A stretch of 64,000 nt of DNA from Flavobacterium xueshanense (GCF_900112975.1 NZ_FONQ01000001.1:310001-374000); one strand, 5' to 3'. Positions 8,765 to 17,782 are shown, counted from the stretch's first letter. The notes: a model not told the origin generated them from the letters alone. Made by a program: numbers and translations.

Positions 8765-8850
8765 AGGAGCTATTTCCCGTTATCCGTTGCAATCTTTCTC
8801 GTCCTGAAAAAATTCAGGACGAGAAAGGATTTCCACTACTACCGGGGCTA
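8765..8850 (+). repeat. Hairpin-bearing intergenic repeat element
   Basis: An 86-base non-coding block whose core is a perfect 15-bp inverted repeat (8794-8808 with 8813-8827, 4-base AAAA loop). It is flanked by AGGAGCTATTTCCCG on the left and CTACTACCGGGGCTA on the right. From memory, blocks with these flanks and a variable central hairpin occur many times between genes of flavobacterial genomes. Orientation is arbitrary. It sits between the dodecin terminator and the DUF255 start codon, ending 11 bases before that ATG. Confidence 0.6.
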
Positions 8851-8861
8851 AAAACGACCTC

Positions 8862-10880
8862 ATGAACGAACTAAATTTAGAAACCAGTCCATATTTATTA
8901 CAACACGCCAACAATCCTGTACACTGGAAAGCTTGGAACCCAAAATCATTGGCAGCAGCTAAGGAAAATAACAAACTCATAATCATAAGCATTGGTTATT
9001 CCGCTTGTCATTGGTGCCATGTTATGGAACACGAAAGTTTTGAAGATGCAGCAGTCGCACAAATAATGAATGCGCATTTTATTGCAATCAAAGTCGATCG
9101 GGAAGAACGCCCGGATGTTGATGCCGTTTACATGAAAGCAGTCCAAATAATGACCGGTAGCGGCGGATGGCCCTTAAACCTAGTGACACTTCCTGACGGT
9201 AGACCAGTTTGGGGTGGCACCTATTTTAAAAAAAAGGAATGGATACAAACCCTGGAACAATTGCAGGAATTCTATCAATCACACCCTGAAAAAATGATTG
9301 ATTATGCCGAGAAATTACATCAGGGAATTCAAGCCACCGGACTGATACAAAACGAGGAACCAGAAACTGAGGTAAACCAAAACATACTGAAACTCTTAGT
9401 CGAAAAATGGAAAAAAAGTTTCGATTTGGAATTTGGCGGCATGGCCAGAGCACCTAAGTTTATGATGCCAAATAATTACCAATTCTTACTGCGTTATGGT
9501 TATCAAAAACAAGATGAAAAAGTATTGGATTTTGTAAATCTTACTTTGACCAAAATGGCGTACGGCGGTCTTTTTGACACCATCGATGGTGGATTTTCAC
9601 GTTATTCCGTTGATATGAAATGGCATATTCCACATTTTGAAAAAATGTTGTACGATAACGGTCAGTTGGTTTCCTTGTACAGCGACGCATACAAATTGAC
9701 TAAAAATCCTCTGTATAAAGAAGTGATTGAAAAGACACTACGTTTTGTCGAGAGAGAATTAATGAATTCGGAAGGAGGTTTTTATTCAGCTTTGGATGCT
9801 GACAGTTTAAACTCGGATAATGATCTCCAAGAAGGAGCATTTTATGCTTGGAAAATTCCAGAATTAAAGGTAATTCTCAAAAAAGATTTTAATTTATTCG
9901 GTCAGGTTTTCAGTTGCAATGCGTTTGGAGTATGGGAAGGCGAAAAATATGTTTTAATCCAAAACCAAACTTTAGACAGTATTGCAGCACAAAATAATAT
10001 TCCCGTTTCAGAACTTCGAACTAAAAAAATATTTTGGGAAAATTTACTCTACAACGAAAGAGAAAAACGGCCAAAACCAAGACTTGATGACAAATGTCTA
10101 ACTTCTTGGAATGCAATAATGCTGAAAGGAAATGTTGATGCTTATAAGGCTTTGGGAAATCAAAAATATTTAGATAATGCACAACAAAATGCCCTCTTTA
10201 TAATAAAAAATCTCTGGTCTACTGAAGGTAATTTATTCCACAATTATAAAAACGGAAAAACCACCATCAATGGCTACATGGAAGATTATTGTTTTGTAAT
10301 TGCCGCGTTTATCTCTTTGTATGAAGCAACTTTAAACGAAAAATGGCTTCAAGATTCCAAACAACTGGTAGATTACAGTTTGAAACATTTTTATGACGAT
10401 AAAAAATCCTTTTTTGCTTTTACGTCAAATCTCGACGAAGCCTTGATCACCTCGCATTACGAAACCGAAGACAACGTGATTCCGGCATCTAATTCAGTGA
10501 TGGCAAAAAACTTATTTCAACTGAGTATCTATTTTAATAATTCCTATTATGAAAAAATCAGCCATCAAATGCTGATGGCCGTATTACCAGGAATCGATCA
10601 TCCGTCCGCATTCTCAAATTGGATGGATTTGGCTTTAAATTACTCGGAACAAAACAAAGAACTAGCCGTTTGCTGTGAAGATGCTTTAACGTATTGTGCA
10701 AAAATAAACAGTCAATATATTCCCAATGTTATTTTGGCCGGGACACAAAAAGAATCCACATTGCCTTTTTTAAATTCCCGTTACCACGACCAAGAAACAC
10801 TGTTTTACCTATGTAAAAACAAAACCTGTCTTATGCCAAATACTGATTATCAACAAATTATTAATGATTTAATGAAGTAA
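8862..10880 (+). CDS. YyaL/SSP411-family protein (DUF255): thioredoxin-like domain plus alpha/alpha barrel
   Basis: Two-part cytoplasmic protein of 672 residues. The N-terminal thioredoxin-like domain (about 1-165) has the hallmark C49-H-W-C52 followed by HVMEHESF. The rest resembles a six-hairpin glycosidase-type barrel (blocks such as GGFSRYSVDMKWHIPHFEKMLYDN, LDADS, LTSWNAIMLKG). The family is widespread from bacteria to humans (spermatogenesis-associated protein 20), but its reaction is not established. The start follows the intergenic repeat by 11 bases and no other in-frame start fits the conserved LETSPYLLQHANNPV block. Confidence 0.9.
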   Translation: MNELNLETSPYLLQHANNPVHWKAWNPKSLAAAKENNKLIIISIGYSACHWCHVMEHESFEDAAVAQIMNAHFIAIKVDREERPDVDAVYMKAVQIMTGSGGWPLNLVTLPDGRPVWGGTYFKKKEWIQTLEQLQEFYQSHPEKMIDYAEKLHQGIQATGLIQNEEPETEVNQNILKLLVEKWKKSFDLEFGGMARAPKFMMPNNYQFLLRYGYQKQDEKVLDFVNLTLTKMAYGGLFDTIDGGFSRYSVDMKWHIPHFEKMLYDNGQLVSLYSDAYKLTKNPLYKEVIEKTLRFVERELMNSEGGFYSALDADSLNSDNDLQEGAFYAWKIPELKVILKKDFNLFGQVFSCNAFGVWEGEKYVLIQNQTLDSIAAQNNIPVSELRTKKIFWENLLYNEREKRPKPRLDDKCLTSWNAIMLKGNVDAYKALGNQKYLDNAQQNALFIIKNLWSTEGNLFHNYKNGKTTINGYMEDYCFVIAAFISLYEATLNEKWLQDSKQLVDYSLKHFYDDKKSFFAFTSNLDEALITSHYETEDNVIPASNSVMAKNLFQLSIYFNNSYYEKISHQMLMAVLPGIDHPSAFSNWMDLALNYSEQNKELAVCCEDALTYCAKINSQYIPNVILAGTQKESTLPFLNSRYHDQETLFYLCKNKTCLMPNTDYQQIINDLMK

Positions 10881-10929
10881 TCCTAAGAAAAATTGATTAC
10901 TATTGTAAGACTAATCAAATAATAATACC

Positions 10930-11700
10930 ATGGGACTATCTTCATTTTTTAAAAAATTATTTGGCTCAGCCAAAGAAACAGCCAATCAATTAGCGGACAA
11001 AGCAGAAACTACTTTCGAACAAGCAAAAGAAAGTGCAGCTCCTTATCTTGAAAAAGCCGGGACTTTCGCAGAAGAAACATTTGAAAAAGCGAAAGAAACC
11101 GCAACACCTTATCTTGAAAAAGCAGAAGTTTTTGCCGAAGATGCTTTTGAAAAAGTAAAAGAAACTGCTGCTCCAATTATTGAGAAAGTAGAGAATTTTA
11201 CAGGACATACCAAAGAAGTAATAAGCGAACAGTCAGAGAAAACTTCAGACGCGTTGGAAAATATAGCAGACCACACTAAAGAAAAAGTTGAAAGAACAAC
11301 TGATAAAGCCGAGGATTTAGCCAGCGAAGCTAAAATCGCAATGTCAGATACAGCAGAAACATTACTAGAAAAAGCGGATGCAACTGCTGACAAAATTGAA
11401 GATGCGGCCAGTGAAGCCAAAACTGTCGTTGCAGATACAGTAGAAACTTTGAAAGATAATACAGAAGAGGTAGCCGGTGAAGCTAAAACCGCTATATCAC
11501 ATACTGCAGAAACATTAGAAGAAAAAGCCGATGCAACTGCTGAAAAAATTAAAGATTTTGGTAGTGAAGCCAAAATAAATGCTTCAGATGCTGCTGAAAA
11601 TGTTACTGAAAAAGCAAGTGAACTTGCTGATGATGCCGAAGAAGAAGCAAAACAAATTACCAAAGAAACCAAAAATAAAATAGAAGAAGACGCGGATTAA
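10930..11700 (+). CDS. Repetitive amphipathic-helix protein (LEA/apolipoprotein-like), function unknown
   Basis: A 256-residue protein made almost entirely of Ala, Glu, Lys, Thr and Asp. After an amphipathic N-terminus (MGLSSFFKKLFGSAKETA) there are three exact-length 22-residue repeats at 28-49, 50-71 and 72-93 (pattern FEKAKETAxPYLEKAxxFAE). A second family of repeats follows, starting EAK at irregular 22/29-residue spacing and containing TAETLEEKADATA. There is no signal peptide and no Cys or Trp. An 11/22-residue period is typical of LEA proteins and apolipoproteins, which suggests membrane-surface binding or desiccation protection, but this is inference. It is followed by a terminator. 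Confidence 0.75.
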   Translation: MGLSSFFKKLFGSAKETANQLADKAETTFEQAKESAAPYLEKAGTFAEETFEKAKETATPYLEKAEVFAEDAFEKVKETAAPIIEKVENFTGHTKEVISEQSEKTSDALENIADHTKEKVERTTDKAEDLASEAKIAMSDTAETLLEKADATADKIEDAASEAKTVVADTVETLKDNTEEVAGEAKTAISHTAETLEEKADATAEKIKDFGSEAKINASDAAENVTEKASELADDAEEEAKQITKETKNKIEEDAD

Positions 11701-11743
11701 TTTATTAAAAAATAATTTATTCGTATTTTTGTATTTTAAACTT

Positions 11744-11769
11744 AACCTTCTCCTTTGAGAAGGTTTTTT
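11744..11769 (+). terminator. Rho-independent terminator between the repeat protein and mscS
   Basis: Perfect 9-bp stem AACCTTCTC (11744-11752) with GAGAAGGTT (11757-11765), 4-base loop, T run to 11769. A TATTTTTG -7-like box at 11724-11731 lies just upstream, so an mscS transcript starting there would carry the hairpin in its leader. Confidence 0.85.
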
Positions 11770-11780
11770 ATTACACAAAA

Positions 11781-12629
11781 ATGAATTTGAATCCAGACCA
11801 ACTTACTAATTACGCCAATACTTTTCTAAACGTATTGATTGACTATTCCCCAAAATTAATTTCTGCATTTATTATTTTATTTGCTGGACTATATATCATC
11901 AGACTTATCAATAGATTCATCAGGACATTAATGGTAAGAAGGAATTTAGATCCTACACTGACACGATTTCTTGCCGATATTTTACTTTGGGTGTTGAGAG
12001 TAATATTATTTGTATCTTTTATTTCCAAGCTTGGAATTGAAACGTCTTCATTTGTTGCCATTCTTGGCGCTATGGGACTTGCTGTAGGTTTATCACTTCA
12101 GGGTTCCTTGTCTAATTTTGCCGGCGGGATGCTAATCATTCTCTTCAAACCTTTTAGAGTGAATGACATCATCGAAGCGCAAGGAGTAACCGGAACGGTG
12201 AGCGAAATACAAATATTTGTAACCAAATTAATTAATGCGAACAATCAAACTATTTTTGTACCTAATGGATCTTTATCGAATGGAAACATTATCAATTATT
12301 CGCTGCAAAAAATCAGAAGAGCTGATTTGACCATTGCCATTTCTTATGACACGGATATTAAAAAAGTTAAAGACATAATAACGGCCGTTTTAAAAAACAA
12401 TCCAAAAGTATTGCAAACGCCTGCTGCCGATGTTTCCGTGAAAAACCTGACCGATAGTTCCATTCAACTAGCAGTGAGACCGTGGGCAACAAATGAAGAT
12501 TTTTGGGGTGTTTATGCAGACACCTTAGAGAATTGCAAACATGCTTTTGATTCAGCTGGAATCGTGGTTCAGCCGTTTGTAAAAGAATCTTCTAAAAACA
12601 ATAACAAGACTACTGATCCGCTACTGTAA
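11781..12629 (+). CDS. Small-conductance mechanosensitive channel, MscS family
   Basis: Inner membrane channel that opens under membrane tension and releases solutes on hypo-osmotic shock. Three transmembrane helices lie in about the first 120 residues. TM3 carries the Gly/Ala-rich pore motif (AILGAMGLAVGLSLQGSLSNFAGG), followed by the cytosolic beta domain (FKPFRVNDIIEAQGVTGTV) and the alpha/beta vestibule domain. Length of 282 residues is that of E. coli MscS. The gene converges with tsaB, with only 3 bases between the two stop codons. Confidence 0.95.
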   Translation: MNLNPDQLTNYANTFLNVLIDYSPKLISAFIILFAGLYIIRLINRFIRTLMVRRNLDPTLTRFLADILLWVLRVILFVSFISKLGIETSSFVAILGAMGLAVGLSLQGSLSNFAGGMLIILFKPFRVNDIIEAQGVTGTVSEIQIFVTKLINANNQTIFVPNGSLSNGNIINYSLQKIRRADLTIAISYDTDIKKVKDIITAVLKNNPKVLQTPAADVSVKNLTDSSIQLAVRPWATNEDFWGVYADTLENCKHAFDSAGIVVQPFVKESSKNNNKTTDPLL

Positions 12630-12632
12630 AAT

Positions 12633-13301
12633 TTATTTCTTTGGAGCGGTAATCATAAAATCTTTTAGATAATACGGTTCAAAATAAGCGACATCAACCG
12701 TGTCGTTTATTTTGAATTTTTCATAACTCAAAGCACTCATCTCCTTGGCCGAAGGATATTTTATATCCTCTAAGAAAACATAGTTGTCTTTATTTAATAC
12801 TGATTTGCACTTTTCCGCACAATCACCCACGAAGTATAGTGTTTCCTGCAAATCTCCAAATGAGTTTTCAGCAATAATTTCGGCTAGAACTTCTCGTTTT
12901 TTTTCTAGAGTTGGAGAAAAAAAAGCACTGTACACTTCCATTCTTCGGGCATCAATCATTGGAATAATTAGACCACTTGATATAGTGACCTGTGACGCTA
13001 AAGCCTGCAAAGTATCAACAGCAATTAGTGGAATATCTAGTGCGTAACAGAGTCCTTTTGCAGCTGAAACGCCTATTCGCAATCCAGTGTAAGAACCTGG
13101 ACCTTGACTTACTGCGATCGCTGATAAATCTTTAAACGTTATTCCGGCTTCTTTTATAATTTCTTCAATAAAAACATGAAGTCGTTCCGCATGGGAATAT
13201 CCTTCTTGTGCAATTTCTTTGCAAAAAATCGTTTTCCCATCTTTTGCAAGAGCGACAGAACAATTCTTTGTCGCGGTTTCAATGTTCAGTATATAGCCCA
13301 A
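12633..13301 (-). CDS. tsaB: tRNA threonylcarbamoyladenosine biosynthesis protein TsaB
   Basis: Inactive ASKHA-fold partner of TsaD in the TsaBDE complex that makes t6A37 on ANN-decoding tRNAs. The N-terminal YILNIETATKNCSVAL, the helix EGYSHAERLHVFI and SQGPGSYTGLRIGVSAAKGL are characteristic. The longest frame begins at a GTG at 13337, but that codon is part of a perfect -7 promoter box. The TTG at 13301, which gives LGYILNIETAT, is the first plausible start inside the transcript and matches the family N-terminus. The predicted leader is about 30 bases. Confidence 0.93.
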   Translation of the reverse strand: MGYILNIETATKNCSVALAKDGKTIFCKEIAQEGYSHAERLHVFIEEIIKEAGITFKDLSAIAVSQGPGSYTGLRIGVSAAKGLCYALDIPLIAVDTLQALASQVTISSGLIIPMIDARRMEVYSAFFSPTLEKKREVLAEIIAENSFGDLQETLYFVGDCAEKCKSVLNKDNYVFLEDIKYPSAKEMSALSYEKFKINDTVDVAYFEPYYLKDFMITAPKK

Positions 13302-13322
13302 TTTCAGATTTTGTTTTAAATT

Positions 13323-13363
13323 AAAAATCACAATCACAAAATTAGATTTTATGATTGTGATTT
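13323..13363 (-). terminator. Terminator hairpin of the tolC-hlyD operon, containing the tsaB -7 box in its loop
   Basis: Perfect 12-bp inverted repeat (13325-13336 with 13352-13363) with a 15-base loop. Read on the minus strand it is followed by a run of Ts and lies 22 bases past the HlyD-like gene stop. The loop carries the tsaB promoter -7 element. Confidence 0.65.
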
Positions 13364-13367
13364 CAAA
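13337..13367 (-). promoter_or_regulatory. Promoter of tsaB (TTTG-N19-TAATTTTG)
   Basis: On the minus strand TTTG (13367-13364) is followed after 19 bases by TAATTTTG (13344-13337), the full Bacteroidota primary-sigma consensus with ideal spacing. Expected transcript start is near 13330. Confidence 0.8.
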
Positions 13368-13384
13368 ATTGTTAACGTTATAGG

Positions 13385-14689
13385 TTACTTTTTACTTTCT
13401 CCTTTTTCTTTATCCGTTTTTAGCATTACTCTGTCACCTGAATTCAAATCCTTCGTAACCGTTGAATAAGGTCCTGTAATCACGACATCTCCTTTTTTAA
13501 GCCCAGTCATAACTTCAATATTGGTATCGTCTTGAATGCCGGTTTTAATAATTCTAATTTTAGCTTTATCCCCAACTTTTACAAACACACACTCGAATTT
13601 TTTATCGCTTTTAGGCGCTGCTCCTTTTTGCTCTTCCTTAGGATCAACTACAACAATGTCTTTTACAGCGGCAGTGTCTGATTTTATAACAACAGCACTA
13701 ATTGGTACTGATAACACATTACTTTTAGTTTCAGTAATAATGTCCACCGTTGCTGTCATTCCAGGTCTAAAAGGAGAATAGGTATCTGGTTTTCCTTCTA
13801 ATAAATCTTCGTACGATTCTTTCAAAATTCTAACTTTAACTTTGAAATTAGTTACTTGATCTGCAGTCAAAGCAGAACTGGCGGAGTTTGAAATACTAGT
13901 TACAATACCTTTGAATTGTTTTTTCAAATACGCATCCACTTCCACATTAGCTTCGTCACCCACCTTTATTTTTACGATATCATTTTCATTAACATCGACT
14001 TCAACTTCCATATTATTCAAGTTGGCCACTCTCAAAATTTCTGTTCCAGTCATTTGTTGTGTCCCTAAAACGCGTTCCCCTAATTCAACGTTTAACATAG
14101 AAATAGTTCCATCTGCGGGAGCATAAATTGTAGTTCGACCTAAGTTGTCCTTAGCTTCGTTTACTGTTGCAGAGGCACTTTGAACATTAAAATAAGCATT
14201 CTGTTTGGCCGCTTTTGCTACTTCAAAGGACGCAATTGCTTTATCCCAATCAGCTTTTGAAATAATTCCTTTTTCAAACAAAGTTTTATTTCTGTCGTAA
14301 TTGGATTTTGATTCTTTAAAAGAAGCATCTGCTTGGCTTAAATTTGCTCTAGTTCCTGATAAATTTGAAACCGAACGATTGTACCCCGAAGTATATAAAT
14401 CCGGATTTATTTTTACCAACAAATCTCCTTTTTTAACCACTTGACCTTCTTTAACATTCAAGGAAATAATCTCTCCAGATACTTCTGATGAAATTTTTAC
14501 TTCAATTTCCGGTTGAATTTTCCCTGTTGCGGAAACCGTTTCGATAATTGTCGTTGGTATCACTTGAGTAATTTCAACTTCGGTTCCTTTATCTTTATTT
14601 CCGATAACGCCCGTTTTTGAAAGTATTACAAGACCCGCAATGATTATTATTGCTCCACCTATTAGGATATAAATTGTTTTCTTAGACAT
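13385..14689 (-). CDS. Periplasmic adaptor (HlyD/MacA-type membrane fusion protein)
   Basis: Links an inner membrane pump to TolC. One N-terminal transmembrane helix (YILIGGAIIIIAGLVIL) is followed by a barrel-sandwich/lipoyl half (SGEIISLNVKEGQVVKKGDLLVKI), an alpha-hairpin rich in Ala/Lys/Asn (about 105-180), the second lipoyl half (IYAPADGTISMLNVELGERV), a beta-barrel domain and a membrane-proximal domain ending in GLKKGDVVITGP. It starts 6 bases after the TolC gene stop, so the two form an operon. A MacB-like ABC or RND partner gene is not next to it on either side. Confidence 0.92.
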   Translation of the reverse strand: MSKKTIYILIGGAIIIIAGLVILSKTGVIGNKDKGTEVEITQVIPTTIIETVSATGKIQPEIEVKISSEVSGEIISLNVKEGQVVKKGDLLVKINPDLYTSGYNRSVSNLSGTRANLSQADASFKESKSNYDRNKTLFEKGIISKADWDKAIASFEVAKAAKQNAYFNVQSASATVNEAKDNLGRTTIYAPADGTISMLNVELGERVLGTQQMTGTEILRVANLNNMEVEVDVNENDIVKIKVGDEANVEVDAYLKKQFKGIVTSISNSASSALTADQVTNFKVKVRILKESYEDLLEGKPDTYSPFRPGMTATVDIITETKSNVLSVPISAVVIKSDTAAVKDIVVVDPKEEQKGAAPKSDKKFECVFVKVGDKAKIRIIKTGIQDDTNIEVMTGLKKGDVVITGPYSTVTKDLNSGDRVMLKTDKEKGESKK

Positions 14690-14695
14690 AATAAA

Positions 14696-16066
14696 TTAGT
14701 TTTTGATAAGAGGAATTCCAAAATAGAATTCTAAAATTTTGATTTTGAAGATATAATCGTACTTGGTTCTGATGACTTCTGATTGTGCATTGGTCAGTAA
14801 GGTTTGCGACTGGTTAAAATCAAAAGAGTTCATCAAACCTACATCGTATCTTTCTTTAGCATAATTATACGCTCCTTGTCTGGCTTCTAATGCGACGACT
14901 GACGATTCGTACGCATTCAACGCCCCTTTTGCATCTGTAAATGCTGTAAAAACATTTCTCTGTAAATCCAAATCTTGTTGCTCCACAGCAATTTTTGATC
15001 GTTCTAAACTCACTTTGGAACGCTCTACATTGTTTCTTACTGAAAACCCATTAAATATTGGAATCGACAATTGTGCTCCAAAAGATTGTCCTTTATTATT
15101 GCTAAATTGATTGAAAAATGGCGCTGAATTTCTCGTGCCAATTATATTTCCCATGGTATCAAATACCAGAACATCAGCGTAAGAAACCCTGCTATTAAAA
15201 CTGTAGAAACCTTGTAAAGTAGGCTGAAAAGCTCCTTTTGCAATTTCAACATCTTTTTGGGCAATTTCTAAATTAGTTCTGGCAATTTTCAATTCAGTTC
15301 TGCTTTCTACCGCTTTGTCATAAATAGCGACTGGCGTTTGTGCCAAAATATTATTCCCATCTCTCATGTTTGTGTCATCCACAACATCAAAATTTTCAAA
15401 ATCTTTTAACTGTAATAATTGCGCTAAACTTAATTTCGAGATTAATAATGCATTATCCGCGGCAATAACATTTTGGTTGTTTGATGCTACCGTAGCTTTG
15501 ATGTCCAATAAATCGCCTCGAGGAATCGATCCTGCATTTACTAATTCTTCTGAACGAGTATATTGCTTTTGATTTATCCCCAATTGTTCTTTCTGTACTT
15601 TTAAGTTTTCTTTATTGAAAAGTACCTGCAAAAAAGCATTAGCAACATTCAAGGCAATATCTTCCTGCATTTTCAGCAATTGATATTTGGCTGCCACTAT
15701 TGAAAGGTTGGCTTTGCGAAGCGTGTTCTGATTTTGCAATCCCTTATAAATATCTACACCAACATTAGCACCGGCAGAGGTAAATTGTGTCGTTTGATTT
15801 CGCAAAAGCCCTGTAGTAATATCCTGGTTTAAACCTATATTCCAAGAATGGGAAGCACTGGCGTTAAGAGAAGGAAGGAAATTCCCAATGGCTCCTTTTT
15901 TATCAATTAATGCTATTTTTGAATCCAATTCGGATTGTTTGATAGAGATGTTATTTTGTATGGCGTATTTTACACATTCCTCTAAGGTCCACATTTTTGG
16001 TTGTGCCTGAACTGCTACGCAACAAACTAACATGACAATTAAACTAAGAAAACTTCTTTTTTCCAT
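14696..16066 (-). CDS. TolC-family outer membrane efflux protein
   Basis: Outer membrane channel-tunnel of a tripartite pump, 456 residues. It has a signal peptide (MEKRSFLSLIVMLVCCVAVQAQ), the conserved LEECVKYAIQNNISIKQSELD start, two OEP repeats and a C-terminal FYFGIPL. The frame extends to an ATG at 16099, but a -7 box (TAAATTTG, 16108-16101 on the minus strand) lies only one base further out. The transcript would therefore begin near 16095, and the ATG at 16066 gives a proper signal peptide. Confidence 0.93.
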   Translation of the reverse strand: MEKRSFLSLIVMLVCCVAVQAQPKMWTLEECVKYAIQNNISIKQSELDSKIALIDKKGAIGNFLPSLNASASHSWNIGLNQDITTGLLRNQTTQFTSAGANVGVDIYKGLQNQNTLRKANLSIVAAKYQLLKMQEDIALNVANAFLQVLFNKENLKVQKEQLGINQKQYTRSEELVNAGSIPRGDLLDIKATVASNNQNVIAADNALLISKLSLAQLLQLKDFENFDVVDDTNMRDGNNILAQTPVAIYDKAVESRTELKIARTNLEIAQKDVEIAKGAFQPTLQGFYSFNSRVSYADVLVFDTMGNIIGTRNSAPFFNQFSNNKGQSFGAQLSIPIFNGFSVRNNVERSKVSLERSKIAVEQQDLDLQRNVFTAFTDAKGALNAYESSVVALEARQGAYNYAKERYDVGLMNSFDFNQSQTLLTNAQSEVIRTKYDYIFKIKILEFYFGIPLIKN

Positions 16067-16100
16067 ATATTTTTGAATAAAAGCGCAGCATAGCTGCAAA

Positions 16101-16108
16101 CAAATTTA
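16101..16108 (-). promoter_or_regulatory. -7 box of the tolC-hlyD operon
   Basis: TAAATTTG on the minus strand matches TAnnTTTG, 34 bases before the chosen TolC start. No matching TTTG is seen at the normal distance. Confidence 0.5.
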
Positions 16109-16231
16109 ACTTTTTCTAATAAAAACTTATGAAATAATATAAAATATTTTAATCATAAATCAGTTATAAAACAATTAGACTTTGGAACTTATCATTTGTT
16201 ACAAAAATTCATAAAAAAAGAATTCTTTTGT

Positions 16232-16239
16232 TAATTTTG
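16232..16239 (+). promoter_or_regulatory. -7 box for the DUF4403 gene
   Basis: TAATTTTG, 20 bases before the ATG at 16260. The -33 box is not clear. Confidence 0.5.
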
Positions 16240-16259
16240 TTTTTTTAACTCCCGTAAAA

Positions 16260-17669
16260 ATGCTGAAATTCACTTTCACTCTACTTTTATTAAGTTCGAT
16301 TTTATTCGTCTCAAGTTGTGCTACAACCAATAAAATAAACGCTTTAAAACCAGAACCTGATGACGCAACACCATTAATTTACGAAAACACTCCTTCGTAT
16401 ATAAACATGCCTATTAGTGTCAAACTAAAAGACGTTGAGAACCAAACTAATGCAGTACTAAGCGGATTAATTTATGAAGACAATAACATTGAAGACGATG
16501 ATATTGAAATGAAGGTTTGGAAGCTGGCTTCCATAACAATCAAAAATGAAACTGGCGGAAAAGGCGAGAAAATAAGAACCATTTTACCATTAAGAGCGAT
16601 TGTAAAATACAGAATTGGCACCAAAAAAATGGGAGTCGAAATGTACGATACACGCGAATTTAATCTTGATGGTGTTGTGACTTTAGTAAGTGAAGTGACG
16701 TTGATAAATTGGAAACTAAACACAAAAACGGAACTAAAATCTTTAGATTGGAATGAAAGTCCAACGATTACTGTTTTTGGAAAAAATGTTCCAGTTACTT
16801 ACCTAATTAATTCTGGCGTAAAACTTTTCAAATCAAAAATTGAAAAGAAAATTGACGATGCCATTGTAAAAGCTATGGATTTTAAACCAAATGTTTTGGC
16901 AGCTTTAGAGAAAATTTGCGTTCCGTTCCTGATGAATGACACGTATGAAAGTTGGCTACGAATTGTTCCTATTGAAATATACTCAACCAATGCGAAATTG
17001 AAAAATGATGCTTTCGTATTGGAAATGGGAATGAAATGTAACATGGAAACATTAATGGGGAAACAACCAGAATCCAAATTCAATGCCTCCAAAATTATCT
17101 TAAAACCCGTTACCAAAATTCCGGAAGACATTACGGCTAATATTGTTGCCATTTCGACGTATCAAGAAGCTTCAAAAATCATGACTAAGAATTTTGCGGG
17201 ACAGGTATTTGGCTCGGGTTCGCAGAAAGTAAAAGTTCAAAATGTCACAATTTGGCACAAAAAAGGAAAAATGATTATTGCTTTAGAAGTATTGGGATCT
17301 GTAAATGGAACTATTTATTTAGCTGGTTTCCCCCAATATAACGACAAGACCAAAGAAGTATTTTTCGACCAACTAGATTATGTTTTAGATACAAAAAACA
17401 AATTGATGCGAACTGCAAATTGGCTTGCACAAGGGTTAGTGCTCAAAAAAATTGAACAAAGTTGCAGATACTCTATAAAACCAAACCTTGAAGAAGGTCA
17501 AAAGAGCATGATGACGTATTTAAAAAACTACTCTCCTATGCAAGGCGTTTTTGTAAATGGAAAAATAGAAGAAATTCAGTTCCAAAAAGTACAATTAACC
17601 AATCAGGCTATCATTGCCTTTATAAAAGTAAAAGGAACAGTGAACGTATCTGTAAACGGATTAAAATAG
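16260..17669 (+). CDS. DUF4403-family lipoprotein, function unknown
   Basis: A 469-residue envelope protein with a lipoprotein signal peptide; the lipobox ends at C20 (LFVSSC). The body is beta-rich and resembles the DUF4403 family of Bacteroidota: an early INMPISVKLKDVENQTNAVL block and later paired repeats of amphipathic strands ending SYTIKP-like and VKGTVNVSVNG. The repeat of two similar halves hints at lipid-binding (TULIP-like) folds, but this is only an impression. It is monocistronic, with its own -7 box, and converges on the oxidase assembly cluster. Confidence 0.8.
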   Translation: MLKFTFTLLLLSSILFVSSCATTNKINALKPEPDDATPLIYENTPSYINMPISVKLKDVENQTNAVLSGLIYEDNNIEDDDIEMKVWKLASITIKNETGGKGEKIRTILPLRAIVKYRIGTKKMGVEMYDTREFNLDGVVTLVSEVTLINWKLNTKTELKSLDWNESPTITVFGKNVPVTYLINSGVKLFKSKIEKKIDDAIVKAMDFKPNVLAALEKICVPFLMNDTYESWLRIVPIEIYSTNAKLKNDAFVLEMGMKCNMETLMGKQPESKFNASKIILKPVTKIPEDITANIVAISTYQEASKIMTKNFAGQVFGSGSQKVKVQNVTIWHKKGKMIIALEVLGSVNGTIYLAGFPQYNDKTKEVFFDQLDYVLDTKNKLMRTANWLAQGLVLKKIEQSCRYSIKPNLEEGQKSMMTYLKNYSPMQGVFVNGKIEEIQFQKVQLTNQAIIAFIKVKGTVNVSVNGLK

Positions 17670-17782
17670 CTTGCAGTGTTCCGCACCTAGTCATAAATAG
17701 AACAATACTTTAAACTAAAATACGCTTTATTAAAATTGATTTTAAAATTGAAATAAATATCTTGTCTAAAAAACAGTAATCC

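Noticed and set aside
11109..11672. 187-codon minus-strand frame opposite the repeat protein
   Set aside because: Its periodic Ser/Ala pattern is the mirror of the plus-strand repeats.
13302..13337. GTG start of tsaB at 13337
   Set aside because: The codon overlaps the -7 promoter box and so lies upstream of the expected transcript start; the family N-terminus begins at 13301.
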